DNA of 64,000 nucleotides, from the NCBI GenBank assembly GCA_036872755.1, contig JAVHNS010000011.1, forward strand, positions 1,116,001 to 1,180,000, in the 5' to 3' direction. Each line of letters opens with the position of its first letter. Within the stretch, counting starts at the first letter, position 1. The notes under the pieces were generated by a model. That model was not told the DNA's origin. It did not search any database and saw only the letters and a list, made by a program, of their open reading frames with translations. Source of the stretch: Orbilia blumenaviensis. Taxonomy: Eukaryota > Ascomycota > Orbiliomycetes > Orbiliales > Orbiliaceae. This document shows positions 33,163 through 45,588 of the stretch, piece by piece. The translations under genes were made by a program, and so were the position numbers.

Positions 33163-34637
33163 CTTCTTTAGTTAGCTGATAGTAACTTATGTCGACTGAG
33201 ATCTTGATTATTGCCAATAGTAAAGCGCCTTCAACTCAGAGATTAGAGTTTGCGGGGGACTTTTATAAACTTGTAGAGAAATCAAAAAAAGAAAGTGGGT
33301 GAAGTAGGTAAAATGAATGTATTCAAAGAGAAGGTATAAAGATTCGATATCAAGATAACCTCGGCCCCAGACTTGAAGATACAGCCTCAAAATATTCTGG
33401 GTCCAGATTGGATTATCCGAAAGTAGAACTGTATTGTCGAGATGAGGTCCTGGATCCAACCATCCTATTCAACTTCTATTCGCAGCCCTTATATATCTTC
33501 AAATACTACAATATTTCCGTACCCCAACAATCATCTTCAGTAAAAATCGAGAATCGATGACGATGTAGCATCTCAGATCCTTCAGTGAGCTCGAGCCTCA
33601 AGTTTTTTTTTTTTTTTTAAACAAAATTAAAAGCCATTTTTCGATGTTCTACGATGCTTCAGCAATATTTCATGCTGTTACGTACTAAAAAGTGTGACAA
33701 AGTTTACTATCACGAGCTCCCATCAGGGCAATATCCATTCCAGGCCAGATGTATACGCCACGCCAAAGCCAAGTATCCAACAATGTATTGTTCAAGCTAG
33801 GATCGAGTCATTGGCATGTTTCGGTAGGCTTGAAACACTTCAGTATACGACGGAATATTAGCAATCCTAGACCTGGCCAAGATTAACTGGTCGTAGGCAC
33901 TTACCCCAGCCATACTAATCGTTAAAAATTTCCGCTATAAGGCGAAAGTTCGCCTTTCGCTAATCTTTGTTGGATTTAGAGCCAGGCTAACTAGCTGTTG
34001 TTGTTGTGGCGAAGTTGTGTTTTAAACAGCAGCTAGCTAGCTAGACGAAATGGGGGAATTCGGAATCCCCACTCTGAAAAGGGAAGAAGGTCGTACGATT
34101 AGAGCAGCCGATGATGGTCTAATCTAACAACGGGTTAGACCCCCGCTAATTCTTGCACGGGAAATGTTCGCGATAATATGTAACATACCAACTTACCTTT
34201 TTAAGGTCAATACAGAGGGTCGGATATTAATGCATTATGCGATAACTCCGCTTACAGGGATCCGGTCTAATTTCTGGGGAACGTTGGAGCATTTATTAAC
34301 AAACCGATTACGGCATTTGCGAATTTTCGCAAAGTATTGTAGGAACCTAAGACTTATGTATCTAGAGAAGGTTGTATATAAACCGATATCCCAACTTTGC
34401 AAGGATTACCCCTTCTTGACTTCACCAAAGCGGTTCTTTCGAACACCAAGGCCCCCGTCAAGATTCTCTTTTGCCTTGGTATATATTTGACAACGTTTGT
34501 TACCTTCTTTCTGGAACTTCATTTATTGCCAATTCAATCTAATCCTGGTTATCCATCCTCGCCAGATTCAGTAACCCCCCAGCGTCTTCGTCTTCCTCGT
34601 CAATCGATCAACCATATTAGTTTTCTAAATAACAACC
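33163..34637. other. Intergenic
   Basis: 1.5 kb holding the secreted-protein promoter, a 16-T run at 33603-33618 and AT-rich DNA. No gene supported. The C/T-rich 90 bp before 34638 look like a promoter. Confidence 0.4.
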
Positions 34638-34994
34638 ATGAGGATTCCTGCTCGCACCCTCGTCCTGGTGCCATTTTTAATATCTACTGTTTCGTCATTA
34701 TCGCATTTACATCTTAGCAGAGATGTTCACATGGACCCTGGTCTACGCGAACCTTCCCCGCGATCGGCCGATCGGACCCCAATTATTCAACGAGACCTGC
34801 CCCCAAAAGGTCAAGAACAAGGCGCATTCAAGAAATTATTCCTCGAGACACCTGTAATCGAAAGACTTGATGTCAAGATCCGCGAGGCGTTAGAAGCGAT
34901 GCCGGATGCTGTATTCGAAAAAATAGCCACTCTTACAGGAGACATGTTCTATGCCTATCTGGATGCACTTCTTGCAGGCAAGGTCCTTGAGTAA
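34638..34994 (+). CDS. Small secreted protein (effector-like candidate)
   Basis: Intronless, 118 residues, ATG in good context (ACAACCATGA). A signal peptide is evident (MRIPARTLVLVPFLISTVSS). The mature part has no Cys. It has a disordered Pro/Arg stretch with a dibasic-like QRDLPPKG region, then an amphipathic helical C-terminus (IERLDVKIREALEAMP, DMFYAYLDALLAGKVLE). No family recognised. It could be an effector, a processed peptide or a cell-surface protein. Confidence 0.55.
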   Translation: MRIPARTLVLVPFLISTVSSLSHLHLSRDVHMDPGLREPSPRSADRTPIIQRDLPPKGQEQGAFKKLFLETPVIERLDVKIREALEAMPDAVFEKIATLTGDMFYAYLDALLAGKVLE

Positions 34995-35922
34995 TCTCCT
35001 TTTTAAATTCCTGCTGTTACTTCAGTAGAATTTTAAGTAATCTAATTAGTAATGAAGTATTCTCGCAAATGTATTTTTATTTTTTTTTGTAGATATCGAC
35101 ATGACGTTGATGTGATTTCAAGTATACTATGATGTTGTTTTTGTTGCACTTCTGTACTTTCAAGCCGTTATGTCTACGACGCTTAAAGTTTCTCCTTATG
35201 TAAATAAGCAAGTATTGATGAAATTTGCTTAACTGATATTTTAAAATCGATGGTTCTCTAAACTCTGACTTGTTGTGAAGTCATCCTATCGGGGGATCAA
35301 ATTTGAAACAGAAATCGGCGTCTTTTCAAGGCTTCATACTCATTTAATTACTGAAAGACCAAATTTGCGAAGCTGGTTGAACTCATGAAGTCCCCCAGTA
35401 CATGGACTACAGTACTGCCTGTGCAGCCGTGCTTACCCAGGCGTTTGCCTCGTTAGGGGTTTTATTGTTAGGTAAATCTGCGTAAAGTACCAGATCAATG
35501 CTTCAAAACTAACGGGCTACAATTCCGTCACTAATTTCTGGGTCCATGGAACCAATCCATAGGGACATATAATGTTATCTGTCCCTCAAATGAGTTGTGC
35601 TCACGGGAACTAGAACGCGGGCTTTGGTATTGTACTTACATATGATGCTAGAACGCTTTTTTGATTTTGATCCTCAAATTTTTACTCTAATTGTTTTAGT
35701 TTAACCACTAGCTCGGTTTGACCGAGGCCTTTAACACGGACCAACATGCTTGTGGCTGACAGAACAAGAATGCGAAATGCGATAGACGACTCTAAGGATT
35801 TCTAGATATAGCAATACCCCTACTTCGCGTCGCTTGATTTCGAAGCCCCACGCTAGACACAAGTGCAATTTCGCAAAAAATAGTCCCGCTGAAATTCTTG
35901 CGTCGAATATGGAATTGCGCAA
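34995..35922. other. Intergenic
   Basis: 928 bp of AT-rich DNA between a small secreted gene and the ankyrin-type pseudogene. Nothing supportable. Confidence 0.4.
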
Positions 35923-37759
35923 ATGTACGCCGAAGCCCCCTGGACCGAGGACCTTCCTGAGGCTCATGATTGTTTAGCAGAGTATCAGGACAAGATATCA
36001 GATAAAAAGGCTACGGATACCCTCCTATATGCGGTTTCCCATGAATGGATGAAAGCATTATCATGGCTTTGCCCTGCGGAGAATAAAGGTAAATTTTGGA
36101 ACAAGCGTTCTTGCAATCAGTTCTTCCACTGCAGATATGCCTTTGAGAATAACGAAATCCCCGGGTTCTGAGCGCTAGGATACAGCAGCACACCCAGCTG
36201 GACAATATATGTTTGGTACGTGCCCCTATGTGGTGTAATAGTACCTATATATTCGAACTAGACTTTAGTCGAGGAAGAATTTACTCACCGGTTCATCGAA
36301 GAGCTTGCGAGAAAGTTTTACGAAAAGGAAGCTCTCGAACAGAATTTATTAACGGTACCCCAGCCAGACTTGTTGTTGGTGCCGTTATTACCTATTAAAT
36401 ACAACAATCTCAAGTCGATGAACTTCCTGTTTCATCTGTCCAAACATGACGAAAAGCTATGCGATGCTCTACGCCTAGCAGTCAATGGGGCTGCTATGGA
36501 ATACACACCAGCTATCATCCTGATGGTATTAAAAGAGGATTATTCACACCAATACCGGGGTATAACAGAGAGCGAGGCGGGAAAAATAGCGTCACATTAC
36601 GTCGGCGGAAAAAAGCTGATAGCGGACCAATGTAGCCTCATAAATCAGCCTCCACGAAGTGGCCTCAGTCAAGTCGAATTAACAGCTGAAAGGTCCCTGA
36701 CGAATTTCGCGAAAATAACTACTGTTTTATTACTGATAAGTCTCTCGGACATAGAGACGGCGAATGCAAGTACAAGATTGGATTGAATGTACGCTGCTTC
36801 TAGAAAGTATCAGGAACCGCGATCTCCTCGTTACCGGGTGCTTATTAGGCTCAGAGAAGGTTATCCGTGATATGACGATATTTCAAGGATGCTCGGCACT
36901 TCGTTTTGCCGTCTATACCGGGGAATCCTTCGTTGTGGAATTTTTGCCTCCAAGATCGATACCCTAAACATCGAAACCAGCTGAATCTAAAAGATAATAG
37001 CGGAAAAACTCCTTTTCCTCTTTGCTCTACATAGAAGGGATTTAGATATTGCAATTCTACTTATAACCGCTGGCGTCAATCTAGCGATTGAGGATAACTA
37101 TGGTTTTAACGCCTTGCAGAAGGCAGTCTTAGTTTTTGGACCTTTAGAGGCACCCATGATTCTAGAAGCTACAGCAGACGAGGCGCGGGAGAATTCGATT
37201 CTGGAGCTTTGCTCACACCAAGACATCTGCGGTGGAAATCTTCTATATCATCTGGGAGAGTTGGATCCTCCCTTAAATGATGGAGAGTTCAGTCATTTTG
37301 CTTGGTGGGTAGAAGCTATTTCCGAAAGCGCAGCAAGCAATGGGAGCACTCTATCGCGATACGATTCAATTTCCTGATGGATACGATTCGCGAGTTGTCT
37401 TTTTGCTTTGATTTTGACGGACAACGCAAAGCTTTAGAGCTGTTTATGGCCATATTGATCCTTCTGCAGTTCGAAAATGGGAAGGCGATTTCAAGAACAG
37501 TACCATATATCAAAGCTGGGTTCTCGCGCTCGATGCTAGGATTAGGTCTCGTTGGTGGCACATTACGGTCAAGAACTGGGAGAATTTTAAGAAGCGAAGG
37601 CTCAAGGCAGAAAAACTGTACGGAATTCCAACACTAGTTGCGTGCCTTCAACAACAGTGTCCACATAACAAAGTTCTCGAAGATATACTCAGATTCAAGC
37701 TTCCACTGATTAAAGTTGTCGAGCAAATACTCAGATCTAAGTTTCCGGTTTATTCATAG
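35923..37759 (+). pseudogene. Decayed ankyrin-repeat gene
   Basis: Coding-like segments succeed each other in different frames. The order is: MYAEAPWTEDLPEAHDCL (35923 on); LVEEEFTHRFIEELARKF to LSDIETANAS (about 36268-36780); CSALRFAVYTGESFVVEFL (to 36960); NLKDNSGKTP; and then, in a shifted frame, ALHRRDLDIAILLITAGVN with EDNYGFNALQKAV. The last two match the ankyrin consensus (G-x-TPL-x(2)-A, ADVN, G-x-TAL). The tail WEGDFKNSTIYQSWVLALD to LRSKFPVYS ends at 37759. At least four shifts or stops intervene. One plausible old intron remains (GTACGT donor near 36214 to CTAG near 36262). A multi-intron intact gene is possible but I could not build one. Confidence 0.5.
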
Positions 37760-38610
37760 CATCAATACTGATATTTGTATCTAAGCGCATATAAAAATAA
37801 TAATATTTGTAGTGGTGGTGAATATCTATCTTGCATGATGCACTTTGCTACACAGGTATGGGGTGGTCTATGTACTTTGTCAGAGCCACTGAGCCACGGC
37901 ACCAAAAAATCGAGTTAGAATAGTTATCTGCTGGGGCAACGAGACCAGCTAGGGCTATATGAGTTGTTCAGGCTGATCAATGCAAGCTCCCGAGTTAGGC
38001 TTCTTGTAAACTCTGAGTCAGGCTCCCGAGCTAGGCTACTCAGGTTTCTGTTAACAATGGTACTTATACTACTGTACTAGAAATTCGGGCGGCATCAATA
38101 CGGAACTAATGCTTAGAATAGTGTAGTACCACGAGACTAAGTGTAGGTATAGTCTCAAGTATAGCTATATCTTGGAATCTAGTAAAAATCTATTGATTAA
38201 AAACCTATCCAACCCCAGCGTTATAGTCTAGTAAAATTTAGCCGTGTGAGCAACCAACGGCTAACATTAAGATAACACCTTTTAAACTTGATCATAATTA
38301 GGTTGATCTACGCGATTCAACGCAAAGTTGATGGCTAGCATCATGCATCATATGCATCGATCTTTTTCTTTTTGAAACTTCAAGTTCGGAAAATGTGTTG
38401 CTGCAAGGTTTGCCAACGTTACACGAAAATCTTAAAAAAAGTGTTGGCCCCAAATTTTTCTCTTGGCATCGCGCAGTGCTTTCAATTCAAAAAATTCTGT
38501 TTGTTAGTAAGGTCTGGTCCCTCATCGTTTCATTACCAGTCGACAGCATACCCTCGCGCGCGACAATCGCCCACAACCGGTCGCAGTGAATATACTACCA
38601 GTCGCCAGCC
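37760..38610. other. Intergenic, NOC2 upstream
   Basis: Contains a short imperfect direct repeat around 37986-38050 (CTCCCGAGTTAGGCTTCT versus CTCCCGAGCTAGGCTACT). The rest is AT-rich. No gene. Confidence 0.45.
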
Positions 38611-41003
38611 ATGGCTAAGTCGAAAGCTACCAAGAAGTTCGAAAAGAACAAGTTAACCAAAGTCCTCGAGCAGCGCAATGCTGTCAAGAAGATAAAGCAG
38701 AAGCAGAAGACGTCGAAAAAGCGAAAGACCGAGGACCGAGAGTACTATAACGACGAGGAAGCTTCTGATGACGAAACTAAAAAGCAGAAGAAAACCAAGG
38801 TTGCATCGGCAACCGATGGCGACCTCTTTGAGAATATGAGCGTTGAGCAGTTCTTCCAAGGAGGGTTCGAGGTACCGTCGCAGCCAGCAAAGAAGGAGAA
38901 GAAAGAGAAGAGTGGAAAGCGAAAGAGAGGCGAAGAAACAGAGGAGGCAGTGGGTGGACAAGGCTCGGGTTCGGACGAAGAGCATGAAGGCGACACAATT
39001 GAGGGTCACAAGGACCAGTTGGCGGCTCTCGCAGAGAAGGACCCAGAGTTCTTCAAGTATCTACAGGAAAACGACTCGGAGCTACTCGATTTCAAAATGG
39101 CCGAACAGGACGACTTGAGTGCAATTAGCGACCTCGAAGAAAACGAAGAAGAGGAGGCGCCGTCGAAGAAGGGCAAGAAGGGCAAGGCTGAGGATGACGA
39201 GAAGTCGAAGATTGTCAAGAAGTCACAAATCGAGCAATGGGAGAAGTCATTAAAAGAGCAGCATAGCTTGAGGGCGACAAGAGAGGTTGTTCTAGCATTC
39301 AGGGCTGCAGCGCATGTCGGAGAGGCGGAAGAAAAGAACTTCAAGTATTCTATTGCGAATCCAGATGGTATGTGACCTTGTCGCGGGCTCCATCCCAAAA
39401 ACGACCTACTAACGACTACCTAGTGTACCATGACTTGCTTGTCCTTGCCTTGAAGCGGATACCTGAAGTCCTCAACCACCATCTTCCGGTAAAAGAGCTA
39501 CCGAGTGGCAAGATGTAAGCTTTCCCATGACGCTTTTGATTCCAGGGCTTATGCTAACGGATCCACTCCAGACGGATATCCACCGATTCTACGAAATTCA
39601 AGACTCTCACAACCCTCCTAAAGTCTCATTCATCCTCCCTACTACACCTTCTCTCCAATCTCACAGATTCCTCCACTACAAAGCTCGTTCTAAACTCTAC
39701 CCTCGGCCTCATCCCATACCTTCTCTCCTTCCGTCGGTTCCTCCGAGACTTCGTCAAGCAAGTAGTCGAAATCTGGTCATCACCTTCTACTGAGGACTCC
39801 GCTCGGGTGACTGCCTACCTCGTTCTTCGAAAGCTCATCGTTATTGGAGACTCGACCCTTCAAGAAGCCTGCCTTAAGGCTGCTTATAATGGCCTTCTCA
39901 AGGGCTGCAGAGGAACCACGACGCATACCCTCCCGAGCATTAACCTCATGAAGAACGGCGGTATCGACCTCTTCGGTGTGGACGAGGAATTATCATATAT
40001 GCTTGGATTCGGATACATACGCCAACTCGCCGTCCACCTGCGTAACAGCATCACAAACAACTCGAAGGAAAGCTACAAGCAGGTTTACAACTGGCAGTAT
40101 GTCCACTCACTAGACTTTTGGTCCAGAGTGCTTGCCACACACTGTGATGGACTGAAGCAAGCTGAGAAGGGTAAACAAAGCCCGCTTCACCCGTTGATAT
40201 ACCCGCTTGTACAGGTTACGCTTGGTGCAGCGCGTTTGATACCTACTGCACAATACTTCCCTCTACGACTACATTTGGTTAGATCATTAATCCGGTTATC
40301 GAGACATACCGGAGTCTATATCCCCCTTGCATCGATAATTCTGGAAATGCTCACTTCGAACGAAATGAAAAAGCCGCCAAAGGCGTCTACATTAAAACCC
40401 CTGGACTTTGCAACAATCATTCGAGTGCCGAAGAGCTATCTAAGAACTCGTGTGCTACAAGATGGAGTCGGAGATCAAATCGTAGAGGTCCTTAGCGAGT
40501 ACTTTGTTCTATGGGCGACAAGTGTGGCATTCCCGGAATTGATTGTTCCACCGGTCATAATCGTGCGGAAGTATTTGAAGAAGGCCAGTGCCCCTGGTAC
40601 AGGGAATAAGAACGTAAGGTTTAATAATGCGTTGGCTGGGCTGATAACGAGGCTGGAGAGTAATGCCAAGTGGATTGAAGAGAAGAGGCGAGATGTCAAC
40701 TTTGGACCTGGACGAATGGACGAAGTTATGGGATTCTCTAAGGGACTAGAGTGGGAAAAGAGTCCCCTCGGCGTTTATGTAGTTACACAGAGGAGCGTCC
40801 GAGAGGAGAGGAGAAAGAATTTAGAAGAGGCCAAGAAGGAAGAGGAGAAGCGGGAAAAGAAGGAGAAAGAAAGTGGAAAGGCAAAGCCGAAAAACGGCAA
40901 GAAGGCAAAACAAATTGTAGAAGAAGAGGAGAGTGATGAAGACATCAGCGAGGATGACGACGAAGAGAGCTTGGAGTTCGACAGTGACGATGACGACGAA
41001 TGA
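38611..41003 (+). CDS. NOC2: Nucleolar complex protein 2 (60S biogenesis)
   Basis: Three exons: 38611-39367, 39424-39514 and 39572-41003, giving 759 residues. Noc2 pairs with Noc1 and Noc3 to escort pre-60S particles from nucleolus to nucleoplasm. The N-terminal 250 residues are charged and disordered with basic (KKIKQKQKTSKKRK) and acidic stretches, then QLAALAEKDPEFFKYLQEND. The conserved helical core includes RFLRDFVKQVVEIW, LVLRKLIVIGDSTLQEACLK, LPSINLMKNGGIDLFGVDE and WQYVHSLDFWSRVL, followed by the Noc2 block PLIYPLVQVTLGAARLIP, QYFPLRLHLVRSL and TGVYIPLASIILEML. The C-terminus is again acidic (SDEDISEDDDEES). Confidence 0.94.
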
Positions 41004-41161
41004 TCTACTACATAAAATATAATTCGATTTAGGGCTAAGGCTATTAAGTATTACGGTGTACGATAGGAGTTTCCTGTATAAAATTTATGTACATCAAGTC
41101 CCTGAAGTTCGCTTCAAACACCAAAATATGCCGCTTTTAATTTTATTTAGAAAGGTTATGC

Positions 41162-42944
41162 CTAAAACTTGATCGTGATGTTTTTTAAGTCAAGCCCGAC
41201 GGCCAAGGTGCACAAACCAAGTGCGTACGCAAATAGAACGCCCATAGAAACCGGCGTCTTGGCTTCTATAGTGTTCATTGTCATGTTGACTAATCCGGTA
41301 GCGATGTTTGCCTACATGGCGACTGATTAGCATGTTGTACAAATGTCGAACAAATTGAAAGTTTGACGTACCACCAAGAAAATGATCAAGCCATTCCTAT
41401 TGAATGCCCTTAGTAATCTCGGGCTCCTCTCCTCATATGTTGCCGCCGAACCACTCTTTCCACCAGCGGATTCTGAATCTCCCCAGCAAACTGTTTCAAT
41501 CAAGTAAAAGGCGAGAAGCTGCCAGCAATTAAAGGCTGCAACCCAGCACAAGTAAGGCATATTCGCTATTCTGCGTGAAATCTGTGTATTGATCATGCCG
41601 TATTTGTAGTTGTCACTCAACTGATACAGCATCGTCCATACGATCGCCTGGAGCAGCAGTGGCTTAAGAAGCGGCTTCTTGCTGGAACTTTGAGCGGATG
41701 CCTTCGATTTCTTGCCGATAGATTGTGATTGTTTGCTCTGTGGTTGCTTACCCGATGATTGCGGCGGTTGTTGTTGTTGAAGGGGTAGTATTCTCATGCC
41801 GGTCGCCTGACCTGCGAGGAAAATTGCTAGGTATCCGAAAAACGATGCGATTCCTTCTTTGTTGGCGTTAATAATATTAGTGCGTTCGGCGAGGAGAACC
41901 CAATTCTGGAGACCATAGTTGAATAAGACTAGCTGGTACCCGGCACCAGTACAAATGGCCAGCAGCTCCGGGAAAGCCATCTTTACAAATGTACCTTGGA
42001 ATAAAGCCATGAAAGGAGGTAGGCAGCCGAGGGTCATGAAAAAGTTCCAGTGTAAGCCGTATTCGGTGATATGTTCGTGATAGTCGGCTGTTTTAGTAAG
42101 AAAAAGCCTAACAAGACCAATAGCTAACAAAGCCAAAGAGCTTCTGAAGCTTCGTTTGAGGCGAGTGACTAGCGGAGCGGTCTTGCCAAGATGTGCATCA
42201 CGGAGGATGCTACGGGCTGTGGCGACACCATTTGCAAATACGAAGGAGCCGACACCGAGATCCATCTATAAATATTCAAAAATCATTGTTAATTCTGTTT
42301 CTCAAGACTGATTTCGGATAATTTAACCCGTACCAAGCTCTGGCCCCAAGTTTCGACTTTGGCGAAACGCCTGGGGAACACAGGGAAATCCACAGCGAGG
42401 ATAGCAAGACATGTGATCATCATCATGCTCCCTCTCCAAACGGTAATGAACGCCTTCTTTGGTAGGTAGACATCCAACTTCTCCTTCTCGGACAACTCTT
42501 TTGCCGCATCTTCCTTTGGTGGCGGCCTCCGTGGCTTCGATTGAGCTAAAGGACCCTGGATGAAGTATAAAACACATCCATTGAAGGCGAGAAAAAGACT
42601 GAAGTATAGCGCGTAGTTTGAGTATACAGTAATTGAAAGGAGAAGCGCCGCAGTGTTCAACCCGAAATCTATCAGGAAAAAAGGCAGAGAATATTCATCT
42701 GCCTGAAAGAATCCTTTCCGAGTCTGGAGTGCGGCATAGATAAAATATGCAATCTGTAAACCTCCATGGTCAGAATCTGCCGATGCCAAGGATAGACAAA
42801 AGCGGGGCATACCGGTGCTACGGCAGTGACAAAATTGATTTCCGATATCGACCCTCCGGTGAGGTTTGAGTAGAATGCCTCTTTGTTGTCCCTCAGCGAC
42901 TGGTATATTTTGGCCGCTGCGGCCTGCTCTGGAGTTGCTTCCAT
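41162..42944 (-). CDS. GWT1: GPI-anchored wall transfer protein 1 (inositol acyltransferase)
   Basis: Four exons: 42944-42813, 42753-42334, 42265-41372 and 41311-41162, giving 531 residues. Gwt1 is the ER multi-pass enzyme that acylates the inositol of GlcN-PI in GPI-anchor synthesis. The family start is present (YSNLTGGSISEINFVTAVAP), as are [57 protein letters not shown] and a C-terminal NGLIIFLVANIATGLVN. About a dozen hydrophobic helices can be drawn. A Gln/Ser/Lys-rich loop of about 40 residues (LQQQQPPQSSGKQPQSKQ) sits before KPLLLQAIVW. The gene converges with NOC2, 158 bp stop to stop. Confidence 0.93.
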
Positions 42945-44467
42945 AGTTGCACGCGAATCGAATGTTGCTGTAAAATACACTGAATTAGGTGTCGAAATAA
43001 CGCTGCACTTTGAAGGTCCTTAGTGGCCGTTATATAGACGGTATACGACAGATTTCGAGGATTATTCAGGAGCTCGTGGTGGAGAACATCGTGGCATATT
43101 CACTGGCGCAGAGGCTTCGAGAAGGCATGACGTTCAAGGCTAAGTTGGCCAATGTACAGGATGGCCACAGTGGTGCAGTCAGGCACCCAGAGGCCTCATG
43201 CGCCGAGAAATTGGTGCCTGGTTAGACGCTTTCTGGGCAGGGGCTCAAGCTTTTCCTAGACAACGCATCCGCTTTAGGAAATACCACACGTGAGCAACAC
43301 AACGTTTCAACACATCTCGAACTTTCGACATCATGTTAACACAACCAGATATTCCGCTGCATACTGGAAACAAAATCGAAACCAAAGTAGACCTAGACCT
43401 AACGAGGGGGAGACAAACTATATCAGGCCTTCAATCAAATCGGTGCCCTTTTTCTAAGGTTTTCCATTGCAATATCTTGGCTTGAAGATTACGATGCGTC
43501 AACAACGAAGCAGCAACGACCTATAGGTCTCTAACCCCTAAACCCATCGTAGATGGCTGTAATAATATAACGAGAGCTCCTATATTCTCGACTGTCTATT
43601 AATTGTAATGTAGCGGACGGATATGCCATGTGGTACTAGTGGTAGTAGCGTCTGAGAGTTGCTCCAGCTACCGTCGCACCCGATTATCGGGCTACTGCGT
43701 GCTTCGTAATCAGATTGTGGTTTTGTTCTGTATCACAAGGTCACAACCCCATTAACCGTATCAGCTTCTAGCACTGTTGTGGAAGTATATCGGCGCCTGA
43801 CCGTATATATTCAGTATGTCAGTTATAAGTTGGAGCCTTACTTTTATGGCACTATCAGCCTCGGAATTAAGGTATGATTTACCAGCTTTTCACAACACGA
43901 TTCCTCCGAATTCCGAAAGCCGTATACCCTTACATATTTCGATACCATGGCATCTAAAATCGATTCCAATGATTTCTATAGTATAGGCGAATCGAAGAAA
44001 TTTAAGCTCTGACGTGCCCCCCGGGAAATGCAACTCATGTGCTGACCCCTGAAAGCGCATCCACGATGTCCTTCTACAAGGATGATTATTACAGGGGGTC
44101 TCCAAACCCCATCAAGCTTGGATGGCCGCATATGATTTGATTGACACGTGAATCGTCGATTCCATCTACGAAGAATGATGTCCTAGGGTAACTAATACCT
44201 AGTATCGTAGTATACTAATACCCCCCACGTGGCCACACTCCTCTATCAAGATATATAAATTAAGCGCTGAAAACTGAAGACCTGGAGCTTCAAAGCCACT
44301 CAATATTCCACCACGTCAAGTTCTTTTATGAATATAGTTAGCAGACCTTGACAGCTTCGTCCTTTCTGTCCAGCCAAGGTAGTCGACTACCTTAGAACAG
44401 GGCGCCTCCTTTAGGGACAAATTCTATCCCCTCCCTTTATCCTCCAAATTTGAGAACAGAACATAGC
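42945..44467. other. Intergenic
   Basis: 1.5 kb containing the GWT1 promoter and the upstream region of the third orphan-family gene. No gene supported. Confidence 0.4.
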
Positions 44468-45588
44468 ATGCCAAGTCATTCCAATCCTAATGAACCCAAG
44501 GACCCGCTCTCCCGAGCCGCATGGAAGCTGCGAAAAGCCGCCGTCAAGTCCCTGCAAACCAACGTAGGGTTGGACATTGACCCGCGTAAAGTAACCTATA
44601 CTGAGAAGGCGTCCGCTATCCATGGCTATAAATGGGTTCTGAATACCGCGGGCTTGGACCCGGGCTCGGTGGAATATAGACGAATGAGGCGAATGGCTGC
44701 TAGTTGGGATATCTATCCAAATAACTGGAATAGAATGGACAGGCTGAAAATTGCTCAAATGATCGATATGGGTTGGCTGAAGCCTGTGATCCTGGGGAAG
44801 AACAGGAGGGTGAAGAAAGAAATCGGTGTAGTCGATGAATGGGAGGAGTTCGAGGGGGGAGGCGATAATTGTGGTGATAGTCCTGCACGGAGTCCAACCG
44901 GCAGGGGCGATGATCCTGACACAGAACAACACTCTGGCTGGGATGCATCTGATAACCTCTCGCCCCCCGCAGGGGCTTCGTCGCCAAGATCGCGGTGCCG
45001 CATCGCAGATGACCAACTAGCTATATTGGAAAATTATAACGAAAAGGAAATAGTAGGTGTTGGGCCGGTGCATTCACGATCACATCGGTTATAAAATACT
45101 TAATTGAGTACTAACACTATAATAAATCAAACTCTTAATAGGATGACGACTTCGAAAACAATCCTCTTATAAGGGCGTCACGCTCCCTGGACATAAATGC
45201 CAAAGTTAGATTATATCTAACACTGGCAGCCGAATTGGTGCAGGACATGAACTCCCTTCGCAAACAGCCCATCCCCGATGAGAAGACGCCGAGAAAACTC
45301 GATGCCGCAAGGGAACTTCCAACAAACGGGCTGGGGTTATTTCAAGACGACAAAACGCAGCTGCAGGCTAATTTACATTTGCATGTCCACAAAAAGATCA
45401 GTTCACTAGAAAAAAGGCTTGAAAAACTCGCTCAAGGGATGAAGGGAGTGGTGCCAAGAAATCTGTATGCAAATGCAATTTCGAGGGGCCAGGGTCATAT
45501 CGCGGTAACACCACGCGTGGGTCTTTCAGCCTCAGAAAGCCATACTTGCGCAGATCATCATGCTCTCCATATACTAAGTCAGTTCTGA
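44468..45588 (+). CDS. Orphan-family protein C (shared domain, two exons)
   Basis: Two exons, 44468-45052 and 45142-45588, giving 343 residues. Donor GTAGGT, branch CTAAC near 45110, acceptor TTAATAG; phase 0. The N-terminal 105 residues match the genes at 7437 and 9925: LRKAAVKSLQTNVGL, a YKW centre, then WNRMDRLKIAQMIDMGWLKP in the place of SRWG-x-LN-x(5)-GRVRP. A middle acidic, Pro-rich linker follows. Exon 2 adds a helical region (INAKVRLYLTLAAELVQDM) and a coiled-coil (HKKISSLEKRLEKLAQGM) absent from the other two. No signal or membrane segment. Function unknown. Confidence 0.7.
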
